Positions 43,673 to 53,679 are shown, counted from the first letter of the stretch. The stretch: DNA of 64,000 nucleotides from JBDIVL01 sp039794405 (GCA_039794405.1 JBDIVL010000020.1:1-64000), one strand, 5' to 3'. Numbers and translations are program-made. The notes: generated by a model not told the origin, from the sequence alone.

Positions 43673-45892
43673 ATGGGTAAATTTTTGCTGTTTTCTCCCG
43701 ATAGCATGTATTCCCTTCCAATCCGTACACTCGTTTTATCATTATTTATGAAAGGTTGTGTATTAAATGATATGAAAGCAAATGAAAATAGTATCTCGAC
43801 AAAAATCTTTCCACGGGAAACGGGCGTTTCTCATGAGAGAAAGCCGAACCGATTAATTCATGAAAAAAGTCCTTACCTGCAGCAACATGCTTATAATCCT
43901 GTAGATTGGTATCCCTGGGGTGAAGAAGCATTTCAGAAGGCCATCAAGGATAATAAACCTGTCTTTCTTTCTATCGGTTACTCAACATGCCACTGGTGTC
44001 ACGTAATGGAATATGAATCGTTTGAGGATGAAGAAGTAGCAAAAATTCTGAATGAAAATTTTGTATCGATTAAAGTCGACAGAGAAGAACGTCCCGATTT
44101 AGACAATATCTATATGGCTGTATGCCAGGCCATGACCGGTACTGGCGGCTGGCCTTTGAGTATCTTTTTGACTCCAGAGAAAAAACCGTTTTTTGCCGGT
44201 ACCTATTTTCCAAAAACAGAGCGGTTTGGAAATCCAGGTTTCATAGCTATCCTGAAAAAGATATCCGATCTCTGGAAGAGGGACAGAGAGAAGGTTGTTT
44301 CCTCCAGCGAGCAGGTGACAGATGTATTGCAGTCCATGGCTGTCTCAAAACCAGGTGAAATATTAACCGTGGAAACTTTACAACGTGCCTATGAACAACT
44401 AGGCAACAGTTTTGATCCTATTTACGGAGGATTTGGCACGACTCCGAAATTTCCAACACCTCATAATTACACCTTTCTTCTCCGATGGTGGAAGCGAAGC
44501 GGTGATCCTGCAGCTCTGGAAATGGTTGAGAAAACACTTGAACGGATGGGGCGCGGTGGTATATATGATCATCTGGGGGGGGGATTTCACCGATATGCTA
44601 CTGATGAATACTGGCTTGTTCCACATTTCGAAAAGATGCTCTATGATCAAGCATTGCTGTCTATGGCATATATAGAGGCCTACCAAGCTACCGGAAAGAC
44701 ATTCTATGCCGATATTGTAAGGGGGATCTTTACCTATGTTTTAAGGGATATGACTTCTCCCGAAGGTGGTTTTTATTCCGCTGAAGACGCCGATAGTGAG
44801 GGAGTGGAGGGTAAGTTTTATGTCTGGACGCCCGACGAGATTGTAAAGATATTGGGCGAGAAAGAAGGGAAAATCTTTTGTGATTATTATGATGTATCAA
44901 GGGAAGGTAATTTCGAAGATAAGAACATCTTGCATGTAGATAAATCCTTAGATGCCTTTACAAAACTTAGTGGTTTGAAAATTGAAGAACTTAAGACACT
45001 TCTGAACAACGCCCGGCAGAAACTCTTTGCTGAGCGCGAGAAGCGCATCCGTCCCCATAAAGACGATAAAATACTTACTTCCTGGAACGGGTTAATGATT
45101 GCTGCATTGGCGAAAGGTGCTCAGGCACTGCATGAACAAGGATACGTGCAGGCCGCTCTGCACGCGGGTGATTTTATCCTGAATACCTTGCGCCAAAATG
45201 ATGGAACCTTGTTGAGGCGTTATCGTTTGGGAGAAGCTTCTATCCCCGGCTATCTTGATGACTACGCTTATTTTGTATGGGGTTTACTGGATCTCTACGA
45301 GGCGACATTTGAAGTGAAATATCTTAAAACAGCCCTGGAACTCAACAACCAAATGCTAGATTACTTTTGGGATGAAAAGGGAGGTGGTCTGTTTTTTAGT
45401 GGTGTGAAAAATGAAAAACTCATAGCCAAGACAAAGGAAATTTACGATGGTGCGATGCCTTCAGGCAATTCGGTTGCTCTCTTAAATATCCTGCGATTAG
45501 GCCGTATGACCGGGAATATGGAGTTGGAAAAAATTTCCGAACAAATAATCAAATCTTTTGGAGAAACGATAAATCAATATCCTTCGGGTTATACTCAGTT
45601 TTTATGCGGATTGGATTTTGCGCTAGGTCCCACAAAAGAGATCGTTATTGCAGGTGAACCTGATATGAATGATACAAAACAGATACTCAGGGAAATATGG
45701 AAGCGATTTCTTCCCCGGAAGGTTTTGCTCTTGCATTCCATGAAAGATAAATCCTTTGAAGAAATTGCAAAATTTACAAAAGAACAGAATCCTATCGATG
45801 GAAGGGCTACAGCCTATATCTGTGAAAATTATGCTTGCAAAACACCTGCTACTGATATGAATACGATAATACAATTGTTGGAAGAGCGCTGA
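43673..45892 (+). CDS. DUF255/YyaL-type thioredoxin-domain protein
   Basis: A large protein (about 740 residues) of the SPATA20/YyaL family. The N-terminal thioredoxin-like domain has LIHEKSPYLQQHAYNPVDWY, FLSIGYSTCHWCHVMEYESF (the CHWC redox pair) and GTGGWPLSIFLTP. The remaining ~500 residues form an alpha/alpha-barrel like that of cellobiose epimerases (YDHLGGGFHRYATDEYW, DEYWLVPHFEKMLYDQ, SWNGLMIAALAKGAQ). Physiological function is not established. The ATG at 43673 has AGGTG upstream; ATGs at 43748 and 43772 are alternatives that would fit the promoter candidate at 43674. Confidence 0.88.
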   Translation: MGKFLLFSPDSMYSLPIRTLVLSLFMKGCVLNDMKANENSISTKIFPRETGVSHERKPNRLIHEKSPYLQQHAYNPVDWYPWGEEAFQKAIKDNKPVFLSIGYSTCHWCHVMEYESFEDEEVAKILNENFVSIKVDREERPDLDNIYMAVCQAMTGTGGWPLSIFLTPEKKPFFAGTYFPKTERFGNPGFIAILKKISDLWKRDREKVVSSSEQVTDVLQSMAVSKPGEILTVETLQRAYEQLGNSFDPIYGGFGTTPKFPTPHNYTFLLRWWKRSGDPAALEMVEKTLERMGRGGIYDHLGGGFHRYATDEYWLVPHFEKMLYDQALLSMAYIEAYQATGKTFYADIVRGIFTYVLRDMTSPEGGFYSAEDADSEGVEGKFYVWTPDEIVKILGEKEGKIFCDYYDVSREGNFEDKNILHVDKSLDAFTKLSGLKIEELKTLLNNARQKLFAEREKRIRPHKDDKILTSWNGLMIAALAKGAQALHEQGYVQAALHAGDFILNTLRQNDGTLLRRYRLGEASIPGYLDDYAYFVWGLLDLYEATFEVKYLKTALELNNQMLDYFWDEKGGGLFFSGVKNEKLIAKTKEIYDGAMPSGNSVALLNILRLGRMTGNMELEKISEQIIKSFGETINQYPSGYTQFLCGLDFALGPTKEIVIAGEPDMNDTKQILREIWKRFLPRKVLLLHSMKDKSFEEIAKFTKEQNPIDGRATAYICENYACKTPATDMNTIIQLLEER
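43674..43688 (+). promoter_or_regulatory. Candidate sigma-54 promoter
   Basis: TGGGTA-AATTT-TTGC has GG-N10-GC spacing. It overlaps the most upstream ATG of the DUF255 gene; if real, translation must begin further downstream. Confidence 0.3.
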
Positions 45893-46152
45893 AATTTCAA
45901 AGGGGTTGAACGGTTACTTTTGTTTTAAAGATGTTATGCTGATAGCTGAATGCTACAGATTACAACGTTTAGTTCGGTTGCGGCTCCATTGTGCCGAGTG
46001 TTTATTAATAGACTTGACAGTAGCTTATGACCGTGCAATAATGCTGTAGTTTGTACCGATAGTTATTCATATTGGGTTGGATCGTAATTACATTTATATT
46101 ACCAATAACATATCATTTTGTGTTTATGATAAATACTGAATAGGACAAGTAA

Positions 46153-47034
46153 TTGAAGGCCGGGGTCATTGTTAAATTTTGGGGTGTAAGAGGATCAATT
46201 CCAACTCCAGGGGTGCATTACATAAAATACGGAGGAAATACCTCTTGCGTAGAAGTAAGGCTGCCGAATGATTTGTTGTTTATTTTTGATGCAGGTACAG
46301 GTATCAGGGAACTAGGAAGGAATATTGCGAGCAGGGAAATGGAGAGGGTTAAGGCTTATATATTCCTCAGTCACTTCCACTGGGATCATATTCAGGGCCT
46401 GCCTTTTTTCTTACCTTCTTATATTAAGGGAAATGAGATTACTATCTTTGGTATGGACATGAAAGAGGTGCGATTGGATAAGATTATATCCACTCAGATG
46501 GAAAGTGTCTATTTCCCTGTTAATTTAAAATCTCTTTCGGCACACATTCAGTTCCAGATACTTACGGATGGGAGTAGGGTTATCGAAGGGTCGAAAGTCG
46601 ATACCATGTACATCAATCACCCTGGTAAATCAATGGGTTATACAATAACTGTTGGGGGAACAAAGATCTGTTATTTTACGGATAATGAACTGGTGCCGGC
46701 GTCGATGGCTGATACATTTAAATCAAAATACAAACCCGATGTGAGAGAAAAAATTTTAACACTGATAAACGGTGCAGATTTACTGATTCATGATGCTCAG
46801 TATACAGATGAAGAGTACAAAACCAGGATTGGCTGGGGACATTCATCAGTTTCTGAGGTGTTGAGGCTTGCCAAAGATGGCAAAGTAAGTAAGTTAGCGC
46901 TTTTTCATCATGATCCAGATCATTTTGATGAACAAATTGATATTTTTACTGCCAGTTGTATGGAAAACCTGAATGATTCTTCCCATAGTATAGAGTATTT
47001 TGCCGCTCACGAGGGTAAGGAACTTCATCTTTAA
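46153..47034 (+). CDS. MBL-fold metallo-hydrolase
   Basis: A 293-residue cytoplasmic metallo-beta-lactamase fold protein. It opens VKFWGVRGSIPTPGVHYIKY and has the metal-binding LSHFHWDHIQGLPFF (HxHxDH) and, later, LLIHDAQYTDEEY and LALFHHDPDH. These match the group of PhnP/cyclic-phosphodiesterase-like hydrolases often found next to signalling genes. The start is a TTG with AGGA 7 nt upstream. It is 14 nt from the HD-GYP gene downstream. Confidence 0.85.
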   Translation: MKAGVIVKFWGVRGSIPTPGVHYIKYGGNTSCVEVRLPNDLLFIFDAGTGIRELGRNIASREMERVKAYIFLSHFHWDHIQGLPFFLPSYIKGNEITIFGMDMKEVRLDKIISTQMESVYFPVNLKSLSAHIQFQILTDGSRVIEGSKVDTMYINHPGKSMGYTITVGGTKICYFTDNELVPASMADTFKSKYKPDVREKILTLINGADLLIHDAQYTDEEYKTRIGWGHSSVSEVLRLAKDGKVSKLALFHHDPDHFDEQIDIFTASCMENLNDSSHSIEYFAAHEGKELHL

Positions 47035-47048
47035 ATCGTTACTATATT

Positions 47049-48236
47049 ATGCGAAGAATACCTATAGACAAAGCACAACCAGGTATGAAACTTGGCAAGG
47101 CAATTTATGGAGATAATTATGAGATACTATTAAATAGAGGGGTAGTAATAACAAATGATTATATCAGCCGATTAAAAAACAGAGGGTTTACCAAGATTTA
47201 TATTGAAGATGAGGAGACAGCAGATATTGTCCTTGATGATCCGCTATGTGATAAAATCAGGATCATGGCTACAAAAGACGTTCTTAAGACATATAAGGTA
47301 ACACAAGCCTCTATCGTAAATATTGAGGCAGAAACAAGCGAAGCTGTTATTAAAAGCATCAATACACCGAAATTCAAAAAGGCCTTTCAAGAGAGCAATG
47401 CTTTTAAACAGCTCTGTAATGATATTAATAATTTCCTTGATGAACTGATAAACCAGAATATTTTATCAGGTCTGCATTCAATAAAAAGTTTTGATAATTA
47501 TACCTATGAACACTCTATTGATACCGCAGTTCTCTCCGTCATCATTGGAAAAAAATTAAATCTTAGCAAAGAAAAATTAAAGCAGATTGCCGTTGGTGAA
47601 TTTCTTCATGATATTGGCAAGATTTTCATAGACAAGGATATTATTAATAAACCCGGTAAATTGACACCGGAAGAATTCGAGCGGGTAAAACAACATACTG
47701 TATATGGCTACGAACTACTTAAAGATATTAAAAAAATCGACGCTGTTTCTGCACATATTCCTTTCCAACATCATGAGAGGCAGGATGGCAGAGGTTATCC
47801 CCGCTGCCTGAAGGGCAATAATAAGATCGACGATGGTTTTATAACCTATACTGACCAAGATAAAATGATTATGGCTGCTGAGATTGCAGCAATAGCAGAT
47901 TTTTATGATGCCTGTATCTCCGACAGACCATATCGGAAAGGCCTGCCTCCTGATCTCGTGTATGAACTGATAAAAGATGGGTCCGGCTCACAATTTAACA
48001 GGGAATTGGTAGAGTGCTTCTTGAGTATAATGCCTAAATATCCTGTAGGTTTTGAAGTGAGGATTAAGAATGGCGTCTACAAGGGTTTTACTGGAGTTGT
48101 ATCAGCATTAAATACTCAGCAACTCTCAAAACCTAAAATAAGGTTGCTTTACGATGATAAGAAAAATAAGATTAAATTTATTGACATAAATTTAAGTTCT
48201 TATAGTGGATACATAGATATGGAATGTATTAGCTAA
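47049..48236 (+). CDS. HD-GYP domain protein (probable cyclic-di-GMP phosphodiesterase)
   Basis: A 395-residue protein. The N-terminal ~130 residues (MRRIPIDKAQPGMKLGKAIY onward) are the usual DUF3391-like lead of HD-GYP proteins. The HD-GYP domain has GEFLHDIGKIFIDKDI and HHERQDGRGYP, and keeps the HD and GYP motifs needed for c-di-GMP hydrolysis. The C-terminal part (YPVGFEVRIKNGVYKGFTGV) is the small beta domain seen in such proteins. It is probably co-transcribed with the upstream MBL gene. Confidence 0.9.
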   Translation: MRRIPIDKAQPGMKLGKAIYGDNYEILLNRGVVITNDYISRLKNRGFTKIYIEDEETADIVLDDPLCDKIRIMATKDVLKTYKVTQASIVNIEAETSEAVIKSINTPKFKKAFQESNAFKQLCNDINNFLDELINQNILSGLHSIKSFDNYTYEHSIDTAVLSVIIGKKLNLSKEKLKQIAVGEFLHDIGKIFIDKDIINKPGKLTPEEFERVKQHTVYGYELLKDIKKIDAVSAHIPFQHHERQDGRGYPRCLKGNNKIDDGFITYTDQDKMIMAAEIAAIADFYDACISDRPYRKGLPPDLVYELIKDGSGSQFNRELVECFLSIMPKYPVGFEVRIKNGVYKGFTGVVSALNTQQLSKPKIRLLYDDKKNKIKFIDINLSSYSGYIDMECIS

Positions 48237-48423
48237 CGAGGTAGAGTCTCAAACTGATGGAAAGAGTTTGTAACTATGACCTCACAAATATATAAGACCG
48301 TAAGCTGTCAGCCATCAGCAACTGGATATGTAGGGGAGTATTGCAATGCACCCCTACGCCTGACCGCTGATTATACATAATGGCTTTTTTAAACTTGATC
48401 GTACAGGAATTTCAAACCAGGGT

Positions 48424-48459
48424 ACGATGTTTCGGCGAGAGGACTCACCGAAACATCGT
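48424..48459. terminator. Bidirectional hairpin between convergent genes
   Basis: ACGATGTTTCGG (48424-48435) and CCGAAACATCGT (48448-48459) form a perfect 12-bp stem. It sits between the HD-GYP gene and the convergent malic enzyme gene, where a shared terminator is expected. The U-tracts are weak. Confidence 0.5.
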
Positions 48460-48527
48460 GTATTTTCAGGTAAACTGCCGAAGTCCTGATTAGACTTATT
48501 GGTAAAGACAAACCGATTATAAAATCT

Positions 48528-49940
48528 TTAATATAACTTCCGGGTAGCTACACCAGTTCTTATAGCGGCATCAATAACTGCACTGGCTACATTTTTATGG
48601 ACATTCTCATTGAAGACACTCGGAACAATATAATCCTCAGATAGATGATCTTCCTCGATAACATTCGCAATGGCATATGCTGCAGCCATTTTCATTTCAT
48701 CATTGATTGCTGTTGCGCCAACGTCTAATGCCCCTCTGAAGATTCCTGGAAAACAGAGCACGTTATTGATTTGATTATGATAATCAGACCGGCCTGTAGC
48801 GATAATCCTTGCGATACCTTCAATTGAATCCGGCTCGATCTCCGGATTGGGATTCGCCATAGCAAACACAATGGAATCTTTATTCATCGTCTTTACCATA
48901 TCTTGAGAAATAACATGAGGCCCCGAAACACCAACGAAGACGTCCTTTCCCTTTATAGCATCAGCGATTGTCCCTTTTTCATTATTTGGATTCGTAATTT
49001 GTGCCAAGGCGTTTTTGGCAGGGTTCATATTGGTTGTCCTTCCACGATAAATGGTTCCTGAGGTATCACAGACTACAATATTTTTCACTCCGGCATTCAG
49101 GAGTATTTTTGCAATGGAGGTTCCTGCAGCGCCTGCTCCACTAATGACGACAGAGGCACTTTCCATCTTCTTGTGAACTACTTTCAGTGCATTAATAAGA
49201 CCAGCCAGGCAGACGACTGCGGTACCATGCTGATCGTCATGGAAAACAGGGATATTTAAGTTTGCCTTTAATTTTTTTTCAATCTCAAAACAGCGGGGCG
49301 CCGAAATATCTTCGAGATTGATGCCACCAAAAGTGGGGGATATATGAGTAACAGTCTTAACTATTTCATCTATATCTTTCGTATTCAGGAGAATGGGGAA
49401 CGCATCTATATTTCCAAATGCTTTAAATAACATGGCCTTACCCTCCATAACAGGCATTCCTGCTGTAGGGCCAATATCACCCAATCCTAAAACGGCTGTA
49501 CCATCAGTGACTACAGCAACCGTATTTTTAATAATGGTGTATTCTCTTGATAACTCAGGCCGCTCCTGTATGGCTTTACATACTTTGGCCACACCTGGTG
49601 TGTATACCCTTGAAAGATCTTCAAATGTAGTTATATTAATGCGGTTATTCAAAAATATTTTCCCTTTTTCATGAAGTTCAAAAACTTTATCTTTGACGCT
49701 AATAACTTCGACAATATCTTTTCCAAGGGCTGAAAGTGCGTTTGTTATATCATGAACTTGTTTGTCCGAACTAACGTAAACGGACAAGTCCCTGATTTTA
49801 AATTCCTTTTCTGCCTTAATAATCTGTATATTACCCATACTTCCGCCGAATTTACCAATGGAACTGATGGCTGTGCCCAACGTGCCAGGGGTATTTTTAA
49901 GCCTTAAACGAAAAGTTACAAGGGTTTCGGTAAGTTTCAT
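48528..49940 (-). CDS. NAD(P)-dependent malic enzyme with N-terminal ACT-like domain
   Basis: Oxidative decarboxylation of malate to pyruvate. The catalytic part has DLSRVYTPGVAKVCKAI, VVTDGTAVLGLGDIGPTAG, the metal/substrate site PVFHDDQHGTAVVCLAGLIN and the nucleotide loop VVISGAGAAGTSIAKILL. The first ~85 residues (VTFRLRLKNTPGTLGTAISS) look like an ACT domain, a small-molecule-sensing module, so allosteric control is likely. 470 residues is longer than the basic ~400-residue form because of it. GGAGG precedes the ATG by 5 nt. Cofactor preference cannot be told. Confidence 0.92.
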   Translation of the reverse strand: MKLTETLVTFRLRLKNTPGTLGTAISSIGKFGGSMGNIQIIKAEKEFKIRDLSVYVSSDKQVHDITNALSALGKDIVEVISVKDKVFELHEKGKIFLNNRINITTFEDLSRVYTPGVAKVCKAIQERPELSREYTIIKNTVAVVTDGTAVLGLGDIGPTAGMPVMEGKAMLFKAFGNIDAFPILLNTKDIDEIVKTVTHISPTFGGINLEDISAPRCFEIEKKLKANLNIPVFHDDQHGTAVVCLAGLINALKVVHKKMESASVVISGAGAAGTSIAKILLNAGVKNIVVCDTSGTIYRGRTTNMNPAKNALAQITNPNNEKGTIADAIKGKDVFVGVSGPHVISQDMVKTMNKDSIVFAMANPNPEIEPDSIEGIARIIATGRSDYHNQINNVLCFPGIFRGALDVGATAINDEMKMAAAYAIANVIEEDHLSEDYIVPSVFNENVHKNVASAVIDAAIRTGVATRKLY

Positions 49941-50088
49941 TGTTCCCTCCGTTATGGAAATTTTCCTTCGTATAAAGCCGATATAAATAAACCTTGATTA
50001 TATATATCGATGGTCGTATAATTTTACATTTCTGCAATATAATAATCCATCATATATTCTTCTCTATGAATCAGGAGTATACAGGGTA

Positions 50089-50793
50089 GTGAAAATACTT
50101 GTAATATCAGATATTCATGGTAATTTAAACGCAATGGAGGCTGTATCTGCTGCATGTAAAGAAGCCGATATGGTTTTTTGCCTGGGCGATATGGTAAATT
50201 ATGGCCCTTACCCTGGAGAATGTATTGAAAGGGTCCAAAACTTAACAGACAAGGTAGTTCGCGGAAATCATGATAATGCCCTGGGTAGGAATCTGGATTG
50301 CGGGTGTTCCCCAAAGTATAAAGAGTTAAGCGACTCAGGGAAGGTTTTTACGAATTCAATATTAACGGTACACGAAAAGAATTACCTTGCCAACTTGCCG
50401 CTAACATTAAATATAGAGGTGAAAGGAAAAAGGTTCTTGCTATCGCATGGTTCACCAAGCGGCGATATCTATAAGTACCTCAGACCGGATGCTTCTGATA
50501 GTGAACTAGAGAGTGAGCTGCATGATATAAGCACCGATGTAATTTTTATTGGCCATACCCATCTTCCAATGATTCGAAAGGTAAAAGGTGTAACGATTGT
50601 AAACCCTGGAAGTGTTGGTCAACCCCGGGATGGTGTTCCCATGGCATCATATGCAGTTTGGGAAGATGGTCATATTGAAGTAAAACGGGTCTCTTATGAT
50701 ATCGAGGTGACGGTACAGGGATTACAAAAGACAAATATACCTTCCCGTCAAGTTGCAATGCTTGCAAAGATACTGAGAATGGGTGGTATGTAG
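50089..50793 (+). CDS. Calcineurin-like metallophosphoesterase (YfcE-type)
   Basis: A 234-residue phosphoesterase with a GTG start and CAGGAG 14 nt upstream. Metal-binding motifs in order: ISDIHGNLNAMEA, CLGDMVNYGPYP, VRGNHDNALG, LLSHGSPSG and IGHTHLPMI, followed by NPGSVGQPRDGVP. This is the full YfcE/MJ0936 metallophosphoesterase set. The natural substrate is unknown. No neighbour informs its role; malic enzyme lies in the opposite direction. Confidence 0.9.
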   Translation: MKILVISDIHGNLNAMEAVSAACKEADMVFCLGDMVNYGPYPGECIERVQNLTDKVVRGNHDNALGRNLDCGCSPKYKELSDSGKVFTNSILTVHEKNYLANLPLTLNIEVKGKRFLLSHGSPSGDIYKYLRPDASDSELESELHDISTDVIFIGHTHLPMIRKVKGVTIVNPGSVGQPRDGVPMASYAVWEDGHIEVKRVSYDIEVTVQGLQKTNIPSRQVAMLAKILRMGGM

Positions 50794-50837
50794 ATTACTT
50801 TATTGTTGTAAGTAATGGCTTAAGCTCAGGGTTAGAA

Positions 50838-50884
50838 AGGGGTGAAGATTGAAAGGTTTGAAGAAAGGAAAACAACCAACGTCG
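50838..50884 (-). repeat. Copy of the GTTGGTTGTTTTCC intergenic repeat
   Basis: On the minus strand GTTGGTTGTTTTCCTTTCTT is followed by CAAACCTTTCAATCTTCACC. Relatives are at about 4091-4165 and 63552-63630. The rest of 50794-51095 upstream of grpE holds a TTTAAACGG-type half palindrome; no CIRCE element is seen. Confidence 0.6.
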
Positions 50885-51095
50885 AACCTGATAACCTGGG
50901 TAGCTATACTTGTAATCAACAACCTAAAAACCGTTTAAACGGCTTAAGCTGTTTAAATTGTATTTTTTGTTTTTGGGGTTTGTATTAGTATGTACGGTTG
51001 GTTAAAGGACTTGCCTTATTTTCATGAATGTATTACAATTAACAATAATTTCAAAAACAATTTTGTATTGGACGATTGTTTAGGATAAGAGAACA

Positions 51096-51737
51096 ATGTC
51101 GAATGATATACAAAAAGATACAAATCCATCTGAAAAAGTGGAAGTTGTACAGCCCTCCGAAGTTTTGTTCGCAGAACAGCAGACAATAATCCATTCTTTG
51201 AAACAAGAATTACATAATAGTAAGAAAAAAATTAATGAGCTTCAGGACTCTCTACGGCGTATAGCGGCTGATTTTGATAATTATAAGAAGTGGGTGGCAA
51301 AAGAACGCCAAACCATCGAACGTACAGCCGCTGAATCACTCATAAAGAAATTATTGGATGTTTATGAGAGTCTGGAAAAAGCGATTTGTTCAGGAAAAAA
51401 CGTGGCAGGAAATGAGATTGTGGAAGGGGTTAAATTAATTTATAAAGAATTTTCTCGTATTTTAAAATCAGAGGGTCTTGAGCCTATCCATGCTGTGGGT
51501 GCTCCTTTAGATGTTTATAAGCATGAAGTATTCATGAGAAAGGTCAATAACGACGTTCCTGAAGATACTGTGTTGGAAGAGATCCAAAGGGGATATTTAC
51601 TTAACTCCTTTGTACTGAGGACTGCGAAGGTGGTAGTATCACAGAAATCAATATCAGATGAAAATATTCAAAATACTATAGATATAGATAATAAAGAAAA
51701 AAAAGATAAAGAAACAGAAGGGGAAAAAGGAGGTTAG
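51096..51737 (+). CDS. grpE: Nucleotide exchange factor GrpE
   Basis: Releases ADP from DnaK in the Hsp70 cycle. The 213-residue protein has a polar N-terminal tail, a long coiled coil (LKQELHNSKKKINELQDSLR), then RIAADFDNYKKWVAKERQTI and the beta domain with the family pattern (MRKVNNDVPEDTVLEEIQRG, YLLNSFVLRTAKVVVS). The acidic/Lys-rich tail is extended. It lies 6 nt before dnaK in an operon. Confidence 0.95.
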   Translation: MSNDIQKDTNPSEKVEVVQPSEVLFAEQQTIIHSLKQELHNSKKKINELQDSLRRIAADFDNYKKWVAKERQTIERTAAESLIKKLLDVYESLEKAICSGKNVAGNEIVEGVKLIYKEFSRILKSEGLEPIHAVGAPLDVYKHEVFMRKVNNDVPEDTVLEEIQRGYLLNSFVLRTAKVVVSQKSISDENIQNTIDIDNKEKKDKETEGEKGG

Positions 51738-51743
51738 AGTATT

Positions 51744-53603
51744 ATGGCAAAGATTATTGGCATAGACTTGGGAACGAGCAATTCAGCAGCAGCGGTAATG
51801 GTCGGTGGAAAACCAACAATTATTCCAAGCGCAGAAGGTTCAACTCTTGGTGGTAAGGCGTTTCCTTCTTACGTTGCATTTACGAAAGATGACCAGAAAC
51901 TTGTTGGTGAACCAGCGAGAAGACAGGCGGTTAGTAACCCTGAAGGGACTATCCATGCAATTAAGAGAAAGATGGGTACCGACCATAAAGTTACCGTCCA
52001 TGGTAAAACCTTTACTCCTCAGCAAATATCAGCGTTTATCTTGCAGAAGATAAAACAGGATGCAGAGGCGTTCCTTGGCGAGCGGGTTGAGAAGGCGGTA
52101 ATTACTGTTCCGGCATATTTTAATGATAATCAAAGGCAAGCAACAAAAGATGCCGGGACTATTGCCGGTTTAGATGTCGTCCGTATTATCAATGAGCCTA
52201 CGGCAGCAGCGTTAGCCTACGGATTAGATAAGGTCCAAGAATCTCAAAAAATCCTCGTGTTTGATTTAGGTGGTGGGACTTTGGATTGTACCGTCATGGA
52301 TTTCGGCCAGGGTGTTTTTGAGGTAGTATCAACCAGTGGTGATACACAATTAGGTGGTACGGATATGGATAACGCGATTGTTGATTATCTGATATCAGAA
52401 TTTAAAAAGGAATACGGGATAGATCTCAAAAATGACAAGATGGCTATGCAGCGGTTAAGGGAGGCGGGAGAAAAGGCCAAAATAGAACTGTCAACGACCC
52501 TGACTACCGATATAAATCTTCCATTCCTTACAGCAGATGCCTCCGGACCAAAACACTTTACACACACAATAACCAGGGCAAAGCTTGAACAGTTGGTGTT
52601 GCCGATTGTAAACCGATGCGGCCATTCAGTTGAGCAAGCATTAAAAGATGCGAAACTGACGCCGAATGATATTCATAAGATTATCCTTGTCGGTGGTCCT
52701 ACACGTATGCCAATTGTACAGAAATTTGTAGAGGACTATATCGGGAAAAAGATAGAACGCGGGATTGATCCGATGGAATGTGTGGCCATGGGTGCAGCGA
52801 TTCAGGCTGGCGTATTGGCCGGAGAGGTGAAGGATATCGTACTTCTTGATGTAACCCCGCTCTCCCTTGGTATAGAGACTCTGGGTGGTGTATTTACCCG
52901 TTTAATTGATAGAAATACTACAATTCCTACAAAGAAGAGTCAGGTTTTTACTACAGCCGAGGATAACCAAACAAGTGTGGAAATCCATGTCCTTCAGGGT
53001 GAACGGACGATGGCAAGGGATAATGTGACACTGGGAAGGTTTCACCTCAGCGGTATTCCACCCGCGCCGAGAGGAGTTCCTCAGGTTGAGGTCTCTTTTG
53101 ATATTGACGCAAATGGTATATTGAATGTTCATGCAAAGGATCTCGGTACGGGAAATGAGCAAAAGATTACCATTACTGCCTCAACAAAATTGAATAAAGA
53201 TGAAATAGACCGCATGGTTAAACAATCACAAGAATATGCGGATCAGGATAAACGTACAAAAGAAAGGGCTGAGACAAAGAATAAGGCCGATAGTTTGGCT
53301 TACAGTGCAGAAAAAACCTTAAAGGATATGACAGGAAAGGTTGATCCTTCCTTAAAAGAAAGAACTGAAAATGCCATCAAAGATTTGCGAGAATCAATAA
53401 AAACAGAAGATGAGAAAAATATCCAGCAAAAAATGGATGCTTTAACAAACATCCTGCATGAAATCAGTTCGAAGATATATCAGGAATCTGCCAAGAAAGA
53501 AGGAGAACAGCCACCACCAGGCGGTGAAGGGAAAAAGAAAGAAGGGAAAAAGGGCGGTGGAGAAGAAGAAATTATAGATGCCGATTATGAGGTAAAGGAA
53601 TAA
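51744..53603 (+). CDS. dnaK: Molecular chaperone DnaK
   Basis: Hsp70 chaperone, 619 residues, preceded by AGGAGG. The nucleotide-binding domain has IIGIDLGTSNSAAAVMVGGK, AVITVPAYFNDNQRQATKDA, INEPTAAALAYGLDK, VFDLGGGTLDCTVMDF and LVGGPTRMPIVQ. The linker and substrate-binding part include LLDVTPLSLGIETLGG and VSFDIDANGILNVHAKDLGT. The tail ends in Lys/Gly-rich sequence and DADYEVKE. No dnaJ is seen next to it. A strong hairpin follows at 53640-53679. Confidence 0.97.
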   Translation: MAKIIGIDLGTSNSAAAVMVGGKPTIIPSAEGSTLGGKAFPSYVAFTKDDQKLVGEPARRQAVSNPEGTIHAIKRKMGTDHKVTVHGKTFTPQQISAFILQKIKQDAEAFLGERVEKAVITVPAYFNDNQRQATKDAGTIAGLDVVRIINEPTAAALAYGLDKVQESQKILVFDLGGGTLDCTVMDFGQGVFEVVSTSGDTQLGGTDMDNAIVDYLISEFKKEYGIDLKNDKMAMQRLREAGEKAKIELSTTLTTDINLPFLTADASGPKHFTHTITRAKLEQLVLPIVNRCGHSVEQALKDAKLTPNDIHKIILVGGPTRMPIVQKFVEDYIGKKIERGIDPMECVAMGAAIQAGVLAGEVKDIVLLDVTPLSLGIETLGGVFTRLIDRNTTIPTKKSQVFTTAEDNQTSVEIHVLQGERTMARDNVTLGRFHLSGIPPAPRGVPQVEVSFDIDANGILNVHAKDLGTGNEQKITITASTKLNKDEIDRMVKQSQEYADQDKRTKERAETKNKADSLAYSAEKTLKDMTGKVDPSLKERTENAIKDLRESIKTEDEKNIQQKMDALTNILHEISSKIYQESAKKEGEQPPPGGEGKKKEGKKGGGEEEIIDADYEVKE

Positions 53604-53639
53604 AATCTTACAAGATTCAAGCCTCAGACCAACAAAAAG

Positions 53640-53679
53640 CAAGCTTCAGGATACATGATATCGTGTATCCTGAAGCTTG
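53640..53679 (+). terminator. Strong hairpin after dnaK
   Basis: A perfect 16-bp stem, CAAGCTTCAGGATACA with TGTATCCTGAAGCTTG, around an 8-nt loop (TGATATCG). Position 37 nt past the dnaK stop makes a terminator role likely; a good U-tract is lacking. Confidence 0.65.

Noticed and set aside
50794..51095. CIRCE element upstream of grpE-dnaK
   Set aside because: No TTAGCACTC-N9-GAGTGCTAA-type inverted repeat is present.
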